From Bacteroidales bacterium (lineage in GTDB: Bacteria; Bacteroidota; Bacteroidia; Bacteroidales; Muribaculaceae), in NCBI GenBank assembly GCA_015061085.1, contig SUXG01000002.1, forward strand, positions 124,001 to 188,000: 64,000 nucleotides of DNA. Reading direction: 5' to 3'. Each line of letters opens with the position of its first letter. The first letter of the stretch is position 1. Below the pieces are notes generated by a model. It was not told where the DNA came from and made no database searches. It saw only the letters and a program-made list of their open reading frames with translations. The position numbers and the translations under genes were made by a program. This document shows, piece after piece, positions 27,210-38,500 of this stretch.

Positions 27210-27240
27210 CAAAATTACAACATATCTTCCATATACACAA
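27210..27240 (-). promoter_or_regulatory. Bacteroidetes-type promoter abutting the start codon of the M28 gene
   Basis: Minus strand TTG (27240-27238) - 20 nt - TAATTTTG (27217-27210), with ATG at 27205. Confidence 0.5.
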
Positions 27241-27305
27241 ATCCCATGTCCAAAGGCTGATTAAACAATGTTTTATCTTTTCTTCGACTTCTTTTCGGGA
27301 AATAT

Positions 27306-27556
27306 TATAAGCATGAGCTATTAAGCAATCTATTTTTAACCCATACACAAAACTTGAATATTTCCAACGAGATATGTCCATAAGTCGTCAGGCAGCATCT
27401 AAATATCTTGATAAAATTGTATCAACAGGATTATTGGAGAAGATAAAATTAGGTCGTGAAAACTATTATGTAAACAAAGGATTAATGGCTCTGCCCCTAA
27501 TTGGTTCTCTTGAAAATATAGAGGAAACTGACACAATAGAATCAATAAATGGGTAA
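27306..27556 (+). pseudogene. C-terminal remnant of a Fic family protein
   Basis: Two frames: YKHELLSNLF (27306 on) then PYTKLEYFQRDMSISRQAASKYLDKIVSTGLLEKIKLGRENYYVNKGLMALPL, the wHTH tail of Fic proteins; no Fic core (HPFxxGNGR) upstream. Confidence 0.6.
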
Positions 27557-27823
27557 GGATGAGTTAATCGAATAGGGGTTTCGTTAACATGACAATCTGA
27601 ATATGTAAAGTAAATGGCTTTTTTGTTGACATATTAAGACTACGTATATATGAAATCGCTATATATTTGATTATATGGTCATTCTATATAAGTAATCCGA
27701 GTGATAGATGCGTTATTGAGCGTTTCTTTAGGCTGATAATGTGTGAGTTCAAAAAAATATGACTAACTTTGTGGTTTCAAATTTATAAGTAAGTTAAAAC
27801 AGACGACAAAATACAGAATAACT

Positions 27824-29863
27824 ATGGGTAAGAATTTCAAACGTACTCTTATTACGACTGCCTTGCCTTATGCAAATGGTCCGGTGCATATCGGTCACCT
27901 TGCAGGGGTGTATGTTCCGGCAGATATATACGCAAGATACCTTCGCCTTAAGGGTGAAGAAGTCATCATGATTGGTGGTAGCGACGAGCATGGTGTGCCT
28001 ATTACAATCAAAGCAAAAAAAGAGGGTGTCACTCCTCAAGATATTGTTGACCGCTATCATGCGATTATCAAGAAGTCGTTTGAAGACTTGGGTATATCGT
28101 TTGACATCTATAGCCGTACGACAAGCAAAATTCACTATGAGACTGCAAGCGAATTTTTTAAGACTCTATATGATAAAGGAGAGTTTGTTGAAAAAACATC
28201 AATGCAGCTCTATGATGAGCAAGCAAATCAATTTTTGGCTGACAGATATGTGACCGGTACATGTCCTCATTGCAAAAATGAACGTGCATACGGCGACCAA
28301 TGTGAAGCTTGCGGCACATCGCTTGCTGCGACAGATTTGATTAATCCGAAATCAGCAATAACCGGCAATGTGCCTGTGCTCAAGGAGACTAAGCACTGGT
28401 ATCTTCCTCTCGATAAGTGGGAGCCAATGCTTCGCCAATGGATTCTCGAAGAACATAAGGAGTGGAAACCAAACGTGTATGGTCAGTGCAAATCATGGAT
28501 TGACATGGGTCTTCAGCCACGTGCCGTAAGTCGTGACCTCGATTGGGGTGTGCCGGTGCCGGTGGAGGGCGCTGACGGCAAGGTGCTATATGTGTGGTTT
28601 GATGCGCCTATCGGCTATATCTCTAATACTAAAGAGCTTCTCCCTGACACATGGGAAAAATGGTGGAAAGATCCTGAAACGCGTATGCTTCACTTTATTG
28701 GTAAGGACAACATCGTGTTCCACTGCATCGTGTTCCCTGCAATGCTTAAGGCAGAGGGTTCCTACAATCTTCCTGAAAATGTGCCTGCCAATGAATTCCT
28801 CAATCTCGAAGACGATAAAATCTCTACTTCTCGCAATTGGGCTGTGTGGCTACACGAATACCTCGAAGAACTTCCGGGCAAGCAAGACGTCCTTCGCTAT
28901 GTCTTGACTGCTAACGCTCCTGAGACTAAGGACAACAATTTCACATGGAAGGATTTCCAAGCTCGCAACAACTCTGAACTCGTGGCTATCCTTGGCAACT
29001 TTGTCAATCGTGCGATGGTGCTTGTGCATAAGTATTTCGATGGTAAGGTGCCGGCTTGCGGCGAATTGACAGACTACGACAAGGAAAGCATGGCTGAAGT
29101 GAACGCGTCTATCGCTCACCTTGCTGAAAATCTCGATAACTTCAGATTCCGCGAAGCCCTCAAAGATGCAATGAACATCGCTCGCGTCGGCAATAAGTAT
29201 CTCGCTGACACTGAGCCTTGGAAGCTTATCAAGACCGACGAGGAACGCGTGAAGACTATCCTCAACATCGCTTTGCAACTTTGTGCCAACCTCGCTATCG
29301 CGTTCGAGCCATTCCTTCCATTCATGTCAGAAAAATTGTCGAAGCAATTAGGTCTCAGTCAATTGAGCTGGTCTGATCTTGGTAACTTTGCAATGCTTTC
29401 GGAAGGTGATGCGATTGAAAAGCCACAATTGCTCTTCGAAAAGATTGAAGACGATGTCGTTGAAGCTCAAGTTAACAAACTTCTCGCGGCTAAAGAAGCA
29501 AACAAACTCAACAGCTGGCAGCCTGAACCAATCCAAGAAAATGTCGATTTCCCAACATTTGAAAAGGTGGATATTCGCGTTGGAAAGGTTTTGGAATGTA
29601 CAAAAGTGCCAAAAGCAGACAAACTATTGCAATTTAAAATCGACGACGGAATGGGCGGTCGCACCATCGTTAGCGGTATCGCGAAATACTATCAGCCTGA
29701 AGACCTCGTCGGCAAGGAAGTGTGCTTCATTGCCAACTTCGAGCCTCGTAAGCTCAAAGGCGTGATGTCGGAAGGTATGATTCTCAGCGCAGTCAACGCT
29801 GACGGCTCACTCGTTGTGATTGGTCCTACAGGCGAAGTCGCTCCGGGTAGCAAAGTCGGCTAA
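27824..29863 (+). CDS. metG: Methionyl-tRNA synthetase
   Basis: [62 protein letters not shown] (KMSKS-like); C-terminal EMAP/tRNA-binding domain [31 protein letters not shown]. Confidence 0.97.
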   Translation: MGKNFKRTLITTALPYANGPVHIGHLAGVYVPADIYARYLRLKGEEVIMIGGSDEHGVPITIKAKKEGVTPQDIVDRYHAIIKKSFEDLGISFDIYSRTTSKIHYETASEFFKTLYDKGEFVEKTSMQLYDEQANQFLADRYVTGTCPHCKNERAYGDQCEACGTSLAATDLINPKSAITGNVPVLKETKHWYLPLDKWEPMLRQWILEEHKEWKPNVYGQCKSWIDMGLQPRAVSRDLDWGVPVPVEGADGKVLYVWFDAPIGYISNTKELLPDTWEKWWKDPETRMLHFIGKDNIVFHCIVFPAMLKAEGSYNLPENVPANEFLNLEDDKISTSRNWAVWLHEYLEELPGKQDVLRYVLTANAPETKDNNFTWKDFQARNNSELVAILGNFVNRAMVLVHKYFDGKVPACGELTDYDKESMAEVNASIAHLAENLDNFRFREALKDAMNIARVGNKYLADTEPWKLIKTDEERVKTILNIALQLCANLAIAFEPFLPFMSEKLSKQLGLSQLSWSDLGNFAMLSEGDAIEKPQLLFEKIEDDVVEAQVNKLLAAKEANKLNSWQPEPIQENVDFPTFEKVDIRVGKVLECTKVPKADKLLQFKIDDGMGGRTIVSGIAKYYQPEDLVGKEVCFIANFEPRKLKGVMSEGMILSAVNADGSLVVIGPTGEVAPGSKVG

Positions 29864-29885
29864 AAAACTGTCGATAATTGATACA

Positions 29886-29917
29886 CAAAAAGTGCGGAAA
29901 ATTCTTTCGCACTTTTT
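29886..29917 (+). terminator. Intrinsic terminator of metG
   Basis: AAAAAGTGCG-gaaaattcttt-CGCACTTTTT. Confidence 0.75.
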
Positions 29918-29994
29918 GCATTTAATAGCGTTATGGTTGAATTTGTCGATAAAATTTGGTTAATTCGTTCGGAGTGTGTAAATTCGCGTCTAAT

Positions 29995-31146
29995 ATGGCA
30001 AGATTGCAGATATTCAATAAAATAAGTGCTTTATTAGTTGGAATTTGGACTGTTTTCGTTCCTGTGATTTCTGCTCAAAATTTTGTGCTGACCCCCGAAC
30101 TTGTCACACCTCGAACTGATGACAGATTTACCCGACAAAAAATCAGCCGAATATCATCGATTGATTCCGGGTTGAATTGTGTATGGGATTTTTCATCAGC
30201 ACAAATAATAGATGGCAACACAATAGTGAAATACAAATCGGAAATGCCCGGTATGATTTCACAGATATATGAAGCTAATAAACACATATTCAAATTGTCA
30301 TCAGACACTGTTTTTTATTGTGGATTTGAAAATCGTTTAGCTTTGCACGCAGATTCAATAGCCGCGATAGACCTTGTTTTTCCAATGTGCTATGGCAGAG
30401 AGATAAGTCAACCATATTATTTAAAGGGGCAGTATTGTGGAGAGCAAAATATGCATGAATGTGGAGTCAGTCGAATTGTTGTTGATGGGTATGGCTCGTT
30501 AATCTTGCCTGACGGCGACACGATAAGAAATGTGATACGAGTCTGCAATATACACGATGCACGTATCGAACTAAAAGAAATCGGAGACACAATGCCAATA
30601 AACTTGTCAGATACTACATTGACACGTCGCGTGCAGACACGACATCGTTGGTGGGCTTTGGGCTATCGTTATCCAATCGTGGAGACAGTGGAAGATGTAT
30701 ATTCTAACGCTGAAGAGGAGACATCATCAGCGTGGCAAGGGTGGATTACGTTACCCTCGGAGCAAGAGTATTCGGTTAGAGGTGACACAATCAATGAAGA
30801 ATTGCGCAATCAGCCACATTCAATTGACTCAACAGAATTTGTTGCAGAGGAGAATTACGACAGTCAGACTACTGACCAATCATCGGCACAACAAGTTACA
30901 GAAGTCGCTATTACCATCGGCGCAGGTGTATTATCAATAGATTATCAAGTTCAAGGTGTTTCTGTCGAGATAGAAATGGTGGTGGCAGATATTCCGGGAA
31001 GAGTATATGCCTATATTCCTCGTCAAACAGCCTGTGCCGGATTCAATACAGCACAAATAGATTGCTCATCGTTGCCGTCGGGAGAATATTTGTTGTATCT
31101 GAATTATGCAGATCGCAGCGATGCCTATAAATTCAGCATTAAATAA
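29995..31146 (+). CDS. Secreted protein with T9SS-like tail, upstream of the RHS gene
   Basis: MARLQIFNKISALLVGIWTVFVPVISAQ signal peptide; C-terminus IDCSSLPSGEYLLYLNYADRSDAYKFSIK. Confidence 0.6.
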   Translation: MARLQIFNKISALLVGIWTVFVPVISAQNFVLTPELVTPRTDDRFTRQKISRISSIDSGLNCVWDFSSAQIIDGNTIVKYKSEMPGMISQIYEANKHIFKLSSDTVFYCGFENRLALHADSIAAIDLVFPMCYGREISQPYYLKGQYCGEQNMHECGVSRIVVDGYGSLILPDGDTIRNVIRVCNIHDARIELKEIGDTMPINLSDTTLTRRVQTRHRWWALGYRYPIVETVEDVYSNAEEETSSAWQGWITLPSEQEYSVRGDTINEELRNQPHSIDSTEFVAEENYDSQTTDQSSAQQVTEVAITIGAGVLSIDYQVQGVSVEIEMVVADIPGRVYAYIPRQTACAGFNTAQIDCSSLPSGEYLLYLNYADRSDAYKFSIK

Positions 31147-31183
31147 AAAAGTCAGCAACGAATATTACACCAGCCGCATTATC

Positions 31184-34100
31184 ATGAAATCGCATATCAT
31201 ACATATCTTCCTTCTATTATCTGCGATGCTTTCTTGCATCGTAGCAAATGCTGAGGACCGATATGGTGAGAGCAGTGAGCATAATTATGTCACGGTGGCT
31301 ACGCTTACTCAACCGACCGACAGTATCTCCACGGTGGCATCGGTTCCGTCGCGTGTCAGCGTCGCTTATTTTGACGGCTTTGGTCGCAAAGTGCAGACCA
31401 TAGTCCACGATAATACGACGCAACAATCACTTGTCGATTTTATAGAATACGATATGCGAGGCAACCCCGTGCGCCAATGGATTCCGACTGTGTCGGAGGG
31501 TGTTGAATTTACTGATTTAGATGGACTTCGTGACGCGTATGCTTCGATAAATTATGGTTCACCTAACAGCAATTATGCTATTACAGAATACCATGCTGAG
31601 CCACAGACCAGAGTCAAGCAGACTCGACGTGCAGGTGTCGAATGGCACGCTGCATCAGCATCAGGTGTGACTACCACATACGCCGTCAACACCGTTTCCG
31701 GCAGTCTTGCATGTCGATATTGGACTATTTCCAACAATGGAAAACTTCGACTAAACGGATTGTGGCAACCGGGAGAATTGCGTGTGACCACCACAACAGA
31801 TGAAGACGGACGGTCGCTGATGCTTTTTGTTGACCATACAGGTAAGACGATTTTGGAACGTCGCTTTAATGGAGCAGAACAAATCGACACCTACTACGTC
31901 TATGACCATTATGGCAATCTGCGATATGTCATTCCCCCTAAAGCCTGCGCCTCGTTATCATCCCAAACCGAATATTCCGACACGCATACCGTTTTGTCAA
32001 GCCTATGCTATATCTATAAATATGACTATCGCAATCGCTTGGTCTCTAAAAAGCTGCCCGGAATGGGTGTTCAATATTTTGCTTACGACAGAGCAGATCG
32101 TATGGTCTATAGTCAAGATGCAGAGCAACGAAATGACGGCAACAAAGCTTCGTTTACGCTCTACGATAGATATGGCAGGGAAGTGATGAGCGGACAGACC
32201 ACAAGCCTGTCGGCAGGATTACAAGCGATAGCCGACACACTGCGCTATTCACTTCCTCAATCGACATTTAAGTTAAACGACAGCACTGCACCATTTGGAT
32301 ATACCTTATCGTTAAGCAACATCGACGCGACAGGCGTAATGAATGTAAACTACTATGACGACTATTCATACCTTTCTCTATACGAAGAGCATGCCGACTC
32401 GCTGGCTTATACGTCTCGTCAAGGTTATGGCGTACGCAAAGATGGTGCAACATCGCAAATGACTTCCAAAGGCATGCTGACAGGCACAGCCACACGTGTC
32501 ATCGGTAGTGATCTGATGCTTGTCACAGCTTATTATTACGATATTCATGGCAATATCATACAGCAGAGGAGCAACAATCATCTCGGAGGTTATGACGTAT
32601 ATTATCGCTCATTTTCTTTCGATAACTTGCTATTGGGAGAGCTGCACACTCACAGCCAACCCGACGGCACATCGCACTCAGTCGAAAAGAACTACACCTT
32701 CGACAATATGGGCAGACTTCTGTCAGCGACATCGACTATTGACGGTCGAGCGAGCACGACACTCTCCACCAACGATTACGACTCGCTGGGACGATTGCAG
32801 AGTGTCGCATTACCTCAAAATTGCACCACCATAGACTATGATTATAATCTGCATGGTTGGGTGACAGAGATAGATTCGCCATATTTCAGCCAGCAACTCT
32901 ACTATGCCACTCGCCCCGACTCATCAGAGGGTTATCTTAATGGCAATATATCGGCACAGACATTCTCCGTCAGTCAGGTCACCGGTGCCATGGCATCAAA
33001 TTCTTCTACAAGTCGGCTGACTGCTACATATAATTATACTTACGACCCTCTCGACCGACTTAAAACAGCAGATTACACCGAGCATAGCCGGCAATTACCA
33101 CCATCATTGACAATCGGTCCGTCGCACGTTTATGACACCCCTCAATACTCCGTATCATACTACTACGATGCTAATTCCAATCCGACGCGCATATTGCGCA
33201 AAGGCTTTGTCGGTACGACATCTTCAACTTCAGCATCAGGTATGACCACCATCACCCACCAATACGGCTACACCGATGTATTGGGAATAAGTCTTGATGG
33301 CAATCGCATAAAGAAGGTGCAAGACAATATCGACTACGACCCGGTGTCGGGAGCGACAGACTTCAACGATGCTGCAGACGCTACGATAGAATACACCTAC
33401 GACGATAATGGACGTTTGACGTCAGACCTTAACAAAGGGATAACCCAAATCATATACAATCATCTGAATCTGCCCGAAGAGATATGTTTTTCCGACGGGC
33501 ATATCGTCGATTATCGATATGATGCAGGCGGTAAGCGACTTGGTGCATACTATCTGTTGGCATCAGATGATGTGTTCAACGACGGAATCGGCGTAGAGGG
33601 TGGAGGAGTATCTATACAGGAATTGGTCAGAGAATGGAGTGGCGAATTTGTCTATGAGAATGGCGAATTGGAGCGCATCATGACCGACAACGGCTATTGG
33701 AAGAACGGTCGTTATTGGTTCTACATCAAAGACTGGCAAGGCAACAATCGTGTGACAGTCGGAGGTATCTCCGATGCTTCTGCAACTTCATCGGGTGGAA
33801 TGTTGAATAATCCGACAGTGACATTGCTTCAAGCTAAAGATGTCAATGTCTATTATCCGTACGGCACACGCTTCAGCGATGTCTTTGCGACAACGACCGA
33901 CCGCTATCAATACTCGGGCAAAGAGTTTGATCGCATGAACGGCTTGGATCTCTACGACTTCCATGCTCGTCAATACGACCCGGTGCTCGGTAGATTTACC
34001 ACGCCTGACCCCCTCAGCGAAAAATACTACCACCTATCGCCCTACGCTTACTGCGCCTCCAACCCCCTCAAATTCATTGACCCAGATGGATGTAATCCTA

Positions 34101-34660
34101 GAGTTTACGTTGAAACAAAAGGTCTAGGTCATGTATTTGTTACTACAGGAACTGGGAAAAACACTATTGTTTATACATATGGTAGATATGGTGATATTTA
34201 TAAAAATAAGTCATCAGCTAGATCTACATCACCTATAGGGCAAGGGATATTAGTAATCTTAAAAGGTGAAGATGCAGCGGAATTTATAAAAGAAGAAATT
34301 AATAATTATGATGCAGAAATATTTGAGTTTACCAAAGCTTCAGATATAAAGGTCGAAAATTATTTTATGGAACTATTTAATTCATCTGATGAATTACTTA
34401 AAAATAAAAAATATGCTAATAATAATTGTGCAAGAGTTGTTGACGACTATAACTTATTTACAAACAACTGTACTACAACATCGATAAAAGCAATTTCTGC
34501 AGGAGGTGGAGATGTGTCTATGTTTGGTACAGATATTGCTCCGTTAAGTATCTCTAAAGATTTAAATATGGAAGTAATTTTGGATAACATAAAATCATTA
34601 TTTGGATTCGAACGAAAAATAATTAGTGTCTCTCAACAAAAAATTTTAGATGAATTGTAA
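31184..34660 (+). CDS. RHS-repeat polymorphic toxin with DUF6443-like N-terminus, RHS core and permuted papain/NlpC-P60-like C-terminal domain
   Basis: Start MKSHIIHIFLLLSAMLSCIVANA; SVAYFDGFGRKVQTIVHDN; YD repeats; core YQYSGKEFDRMNGLDLYDFHARQYDPVLGRFTTPDPLSEKYYHLSPYAYCASNPLKFIDPDG; variable tip with GHVFVTTG and ARVVDDYNLFTNNCTTTSIKAI. Confidence 0.88.
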   Translation: MKSHIIHIFLLLSAMLSCIVANAEDRYGESSEHNYVTVATLTQPTDSISTVASVPSRVSVAYFDGFGRKVQTIVHDNTTQQSLVDFIEYDMRGNPVRQWIPTVSEGVEFTDLDGLRDAYASINYGSPNSNYAITEYHAEPQTRVKQTRRAGVEWHAASASGVTTTYAVNTVSGSLACRYWTISNNGKLRLNGLWQPGELRVTTTTDEDGRSLMLFVDHTGKTILERRFNGAEQIDTYYVYDHYGNLRYVIPPKACASLSSQTEYSDTHTVLSSLCYIYKYDYRNRLVSKKLPGMGVQYFAYDRADRMVYSQDAEQRNDGNKASFTLYDRYGREVMSGQTTSLSAGLQAIADTLRYSLPQSTFKLNDSTAPFGYTLSLSNIDATGVMNVNYYDDYSYLSLYEEHADSLAYTSRQGYGVRKDGATSQMTSKGMLTGTATRVIGSDLMLVTAYYYDIHGNIIQQRSNNHLGGYDVYYRSFSFDNLLLGELHTHSQPDGTSHSVEKNYTFDNMGRLLSATSTIDGRASTTLSTNDYDSLGRLQSVALPQNCTTIDYDYNLHGWVTEIDSPYFSQQLYYATRPDSSEGYLNGNISAQTFSVSQVTGAMASNSSTSRLTATYNYTYDPLDRLKTADYTEHSRQLPPSLTIGPSHVYDTPQYSVSYYYDANSNPTRILRKGFVGTTSSTSASGMTTITHQYGYTDVLGISLDGNRIKKVQDNIDYDPVSGATDFNDAADATIEYTYDDNGRLTSDLNKGITQIIYNHLNLPEEICFSDGHIVDYRYDAGGKRLGAYYLLASDDVFNDGIGVEGGGVSIQELVREWSGEFVYENGELERIMTDNGYWKNGRYWFYIKDWQGNNRVTVGGISDASATSSGGMLNNPTVTLLQAKDVNVYYPYGTRFSDVFATTTDRYQYSGKEFDRMNGLDLYDFHARQYDPVLGRFTTPDPLSEKYYHLSPYAYCASNPLKFIDPDGCNPRVYVETKGLGHVFVTTGTGKNTIVYTYGRYGDIYKNKSSARSTSPIGQGILVILKGEDAAEFIKEEINNYDAEIFEFTKASDIKVENYFMELFNSSDELLKNKKYANNNCARVVDDYNLFTNNCTTTSIKAISAGGGDVSMFGTDIAPLSISKDLNMEVILDNIKSLFGFERKIISVSQQKILDEL

Positions 34661-34901
34661 TATGCGTAAAATTATTGAAAAAATATGGCAAATAACATCA
34701 TTTTTGATATTAGTTATATATATCTATTTTTATATAAATTCTGCAAGTTTGCAAAAAGACCAGATTAATAATGGTTTTAATCAAGAAGTCGTTGTATTAG
34801 AAAAAAAATATATAAATGATGCATTTGAGCTATATTATATTACTTTATGGATTACCATCGGATATGTGTTTTTTTCTATAATTGTTAATAATAAAAGATA
34901 A
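34650..34901 (+). CDS. Small two-TM protein, candidate immunity protein for the RHS toxin
   Basis: Overlaps the 3' end of the toxin gene (alternative ATG 34662); IWQITSFLILVIYIYFYI and LYYITLWITIGYVFFSIIV hydrophobic helices; AT-rich like the toxin tip. Confidence 0.55.
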   Translation: MNCNMRKIIEKIWQITSFLILVIYIYFYINSASLQKDQINNGFNQEVVVLEKKYINDAFELYYITLWITIGYVFFSIIVNNKR

Positions 34902-34963
34902 CAATAAATTCAATATAAATTCCTCAATAAAATAAAAAATAGCAAGATTTCAAACTTTGTCAA

Positions 34964-35590
34964 ATGAAATTGTGTATTCGACATATCATAACGCTGATTA
35001 TCGCGTCGTTCATTAGCTTCACGGCTAATGCCGATATGTCGCACATTGCACATCAATTCAATGAGAAAAATACGACCTGATGATATTAATTATTCATACA
35101 AAATTAATACGATCAGTCAATAATTTAAAGATTGTGTTGTTAACTGCGTTTTTTAATTCAATGTTTCGTGTTAAAAGCTCATTGGATAGATCCGGATAGC
35201 ACAATTTTTTATATTGATAATTTAGTTGTAGAAAATATTGATAATATTCCTTCACAACTTAAAGAGTATTATGGTGATATATTTATAAATACGTCTGATT
35301 TTAAAATATTTAATAAGCCAGATTATCCTGTATTTTTAGACAGAAGATCTGTTATCACTATTAATACAAAATAAGCTGGAGATGCTTTTTTGAAGATTAA
35401 TAATTCTGTATCTCAGTTTATCAATGAAAAATTTAATGGTACTAAAATACCGAAAGTAAAATATTTTTAAATGATACTTATGTGACAGGTGATGATGTTA
35501 AGAATATTTACCAATTAGATAATTATGATTTAATATCATTCAGTTACTTCTACGATTTTAAAGAAAATTGCATCAATGTATTTATAAGTA
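34964..35590 (+). pseudogene. Decayed secreted-protein remnants between the two RHS-type genes
   Basis: Signal-peptide ORF MKLCIRHIITLIIASFISFTANADMSHIAHQFNEKNTT* (34964-35080); then fragments LKAHWIDPDSTIFYIDNL...RSVITINTK* | DAFLKINNSVSQFINEKFNGTKIPKVKYF* | NDTYVTGDDVKNIYQLDNYDLISFSYFYDF, separated by stops or frameshifts. Confidence 0.45.
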
Positions 35591-35596
35591 CAATAT

Positions 35597-38500
35597 ATGG
35601 AAAGAAAAATCATATTGATTATATTAATTAGTTTTTGTTATATTAGTGTTTCGGCTCAGATACCTGTTCCGGATAGTTATCTGTTGAGTCCTAATGCTGC
35701 AAGTCTCGGTCAATACGGAGAAGTGCCGGTGTCGTTATATACCGGAACTGTTCAAATTAATGTCCCAATTTATGAAATTGATTACATGGGACACAAGATA
35801 CCAATCAGTATGACATATCATGGAAGCGGTGTACGCCCTGACCAACATCCGGGTTGGGTGGGTCTTGGATGGAATCTAAATGCCGGAGGTTGCATCTCAC
35901 GAATTGTAAACGGACTACCCGATGAAACATATCGTGAAAATACCATCTATACAGATTACCGTGCAATGGGTTATTTCTACACTACCGAAATATACGAGGA
36001 TATCATACCTGCAAAACCGGAAAATATGACTTATCTGGGAGATGATAATCTGCTATATCAGTTTTATTATCAAGAAGATGCAGCTCCTGATGAGTTTAGA
36101 TTTGATTTTTTAGGTATATCAGGGTCTTTTTATCTTTCTAAAGAAGGAGAGTGGGTGATAAGATCGAAAGAGAAAATAAAAGTTATATTTGATTTATTAG
36201 ATGAGGAAAATTATTTTAGGAAATTTAATAATCCATTTATCGGTAATGGTGTTGATGTGTTCAGAAATCATTATTCTAAGACTATAAGGGGATTTAAAAT
36301 TATTGATAAAAATGGAACAGAATACACATTTGGTCAAGATTTGAATGCAGTTGAGTTTTCGGTAGGTCTTTTTTCTCAAATGACAGAAAGCATAGCTGCA
36401 AGTACATGGCATCTTAAATCAATTAAATATGTAAACGGAGCGACAATAGATTTCAATTATCAAAAGAAAGAGTTTGTAATCCAAGCTGTGCCCTCAGCAT
36501 ATAAAATGATGATATCGGCAGTATATAACACGTATAGCAAAACTATACCTGAACAAAATCTTGAAACTTATTCAGGATCTTTGATTTCACCATCTTATCT
36601 TACTGAAATACGATTTGGAAATAATAAGGTTAATTTTGATATCGCAGAAAGTAAGGAATTGCGCTATGACTTTGTGAAAATGGTGGAGCGTAATTTCTGC
36701 AAAGGTCATGTAATATTTGATCAAATGCCATATTTAGAATCTTATGAAGCCAATGGTGAATATCGTACCCAAAGAATTATATTATATGATAACAATAGTG
36801 TTTATCAAAATATCAAGTGGTATAAGTTGACAAATATATCGGTGGAAAATGGTAATGGCAAGGTCATTAAAAATGTTCGACTTAATTACAATGATGAAAA
36901 TGTTTCAACCCAATACACTCAGCGATTGGCATTGATGTCAATAACAGATATAAATACAGGAGGGAAGTATCAATTTGAATATAATGATATCGGAGGACTA
37001 CCACCATATTGTAATGGACAGACAGACCATTGGGGATTTTATAATGGTAATGTGTCAAATATTTTGGGATATAATAGATTCTTGGACACCTACTATTATA
37101 CCATAAAAAACAGTAACGCTGAAGCGATGAAAAAAGGGATGCTTACCAAAATAGAATATCCAACAGGAGGCTATAATCGATTCGAATATGAGGCAAATAA
37201 TTATTCTCGTCGTGTAGAATTAGAAAGTCCTGTTTTAACTTCTTATGGCACCAACCAGATAGCAGGAGGTGTCAGGGTTAAAAAAATATATAATAGTCCG
37301 ACAGGTTTGTCTGATGATGAATTTATGGCAAAGAGATATTACTATACAGATGATTTAAATGAAACAAAATCTTCCGGAATATTAATACATCATCCGATAT
37401 ATCATGTAGGTAATTTTAGAGTAATCTCGTTTCAAGTAATTGCCTATAATTTGAATATATGGAGTTCTCAATCGGTTTTGACATGTAGTGGAAACTCTAG
37501 TGGCACCCATTTAGGATATTCAAAAGTAATAGAACAAAATGCTGATGGTTCTTATTCAAAATATTATTTTACGGACTATATGTCCAATCCGGATATATTT
37601 TCGATAACATCAATGTTAAACTACTCGTTCCATAGACCAAAAGCTGCAATGGATCAATGTCGCGGTCTATTAAAAATGAGAGAAGAATATGATTCGAATG
37701 GGAATCTTAAAAAACTGGTAACCAACGATTTCCAAAACAATACACCCCTCTCAACTGTAATTTCGTGCCGAACGCAAAAGGTGTATATTTTAGATACCCC
37801 GTATGCATTCATCGAAGAGGCTTCATATCCGATTTATTTGTATGAAATGTTACCAAAGAAGGAGGTCGTAACAACATACGAGCAGGGAGGTGATAGTATT
37901 GTGAATACTACTACATATAGCTACAATTCTCATGGTTTGGTCAGCAAGGTAGTTAAAACATTGAATCATGGAGTGTCTGAGCAAACGTTGATAAAATATC
38001 CTACAGATTTTCCTGATAGTACTGTTTACGCAAATTTTCAAGAAAGGCATATCTTATCGCCAGTAGTGGAGCAGATAATTCAGAGAGTTGATAGTGTAGG
38101 AAATACAAGCACTGTGTCACGATTATTCAACCACTATTCGTCGGATAATCCGGTGTTTCCATACGCCGTAGATATGGCTATAGGCAACAACCCTTATGAA
38201 AATAGGCACAAATATAGATTTGGAGAATATCTTAATCCGGTAGCAGAGATAAAAGATAATGGTAATGAGACGGTTTATATTTGGGGATATAATCATCAGT
38301 ATATAGTTGCAGTGATAGAAGGTTCATATTATAATGAGGTGTGTGGGATATTTGGTACTCCCAATAGTTTTGCGACAAGTCTGACACCGGATTTTACAAA
38401 GTTGTATGATTTTAGGGATCGATTTGTGTCTCGGTCACGAGTGACTATATATGAGTATGACCCATTGGTCGGTGTGACCAAAAAGATTTTGCCTGACGGT

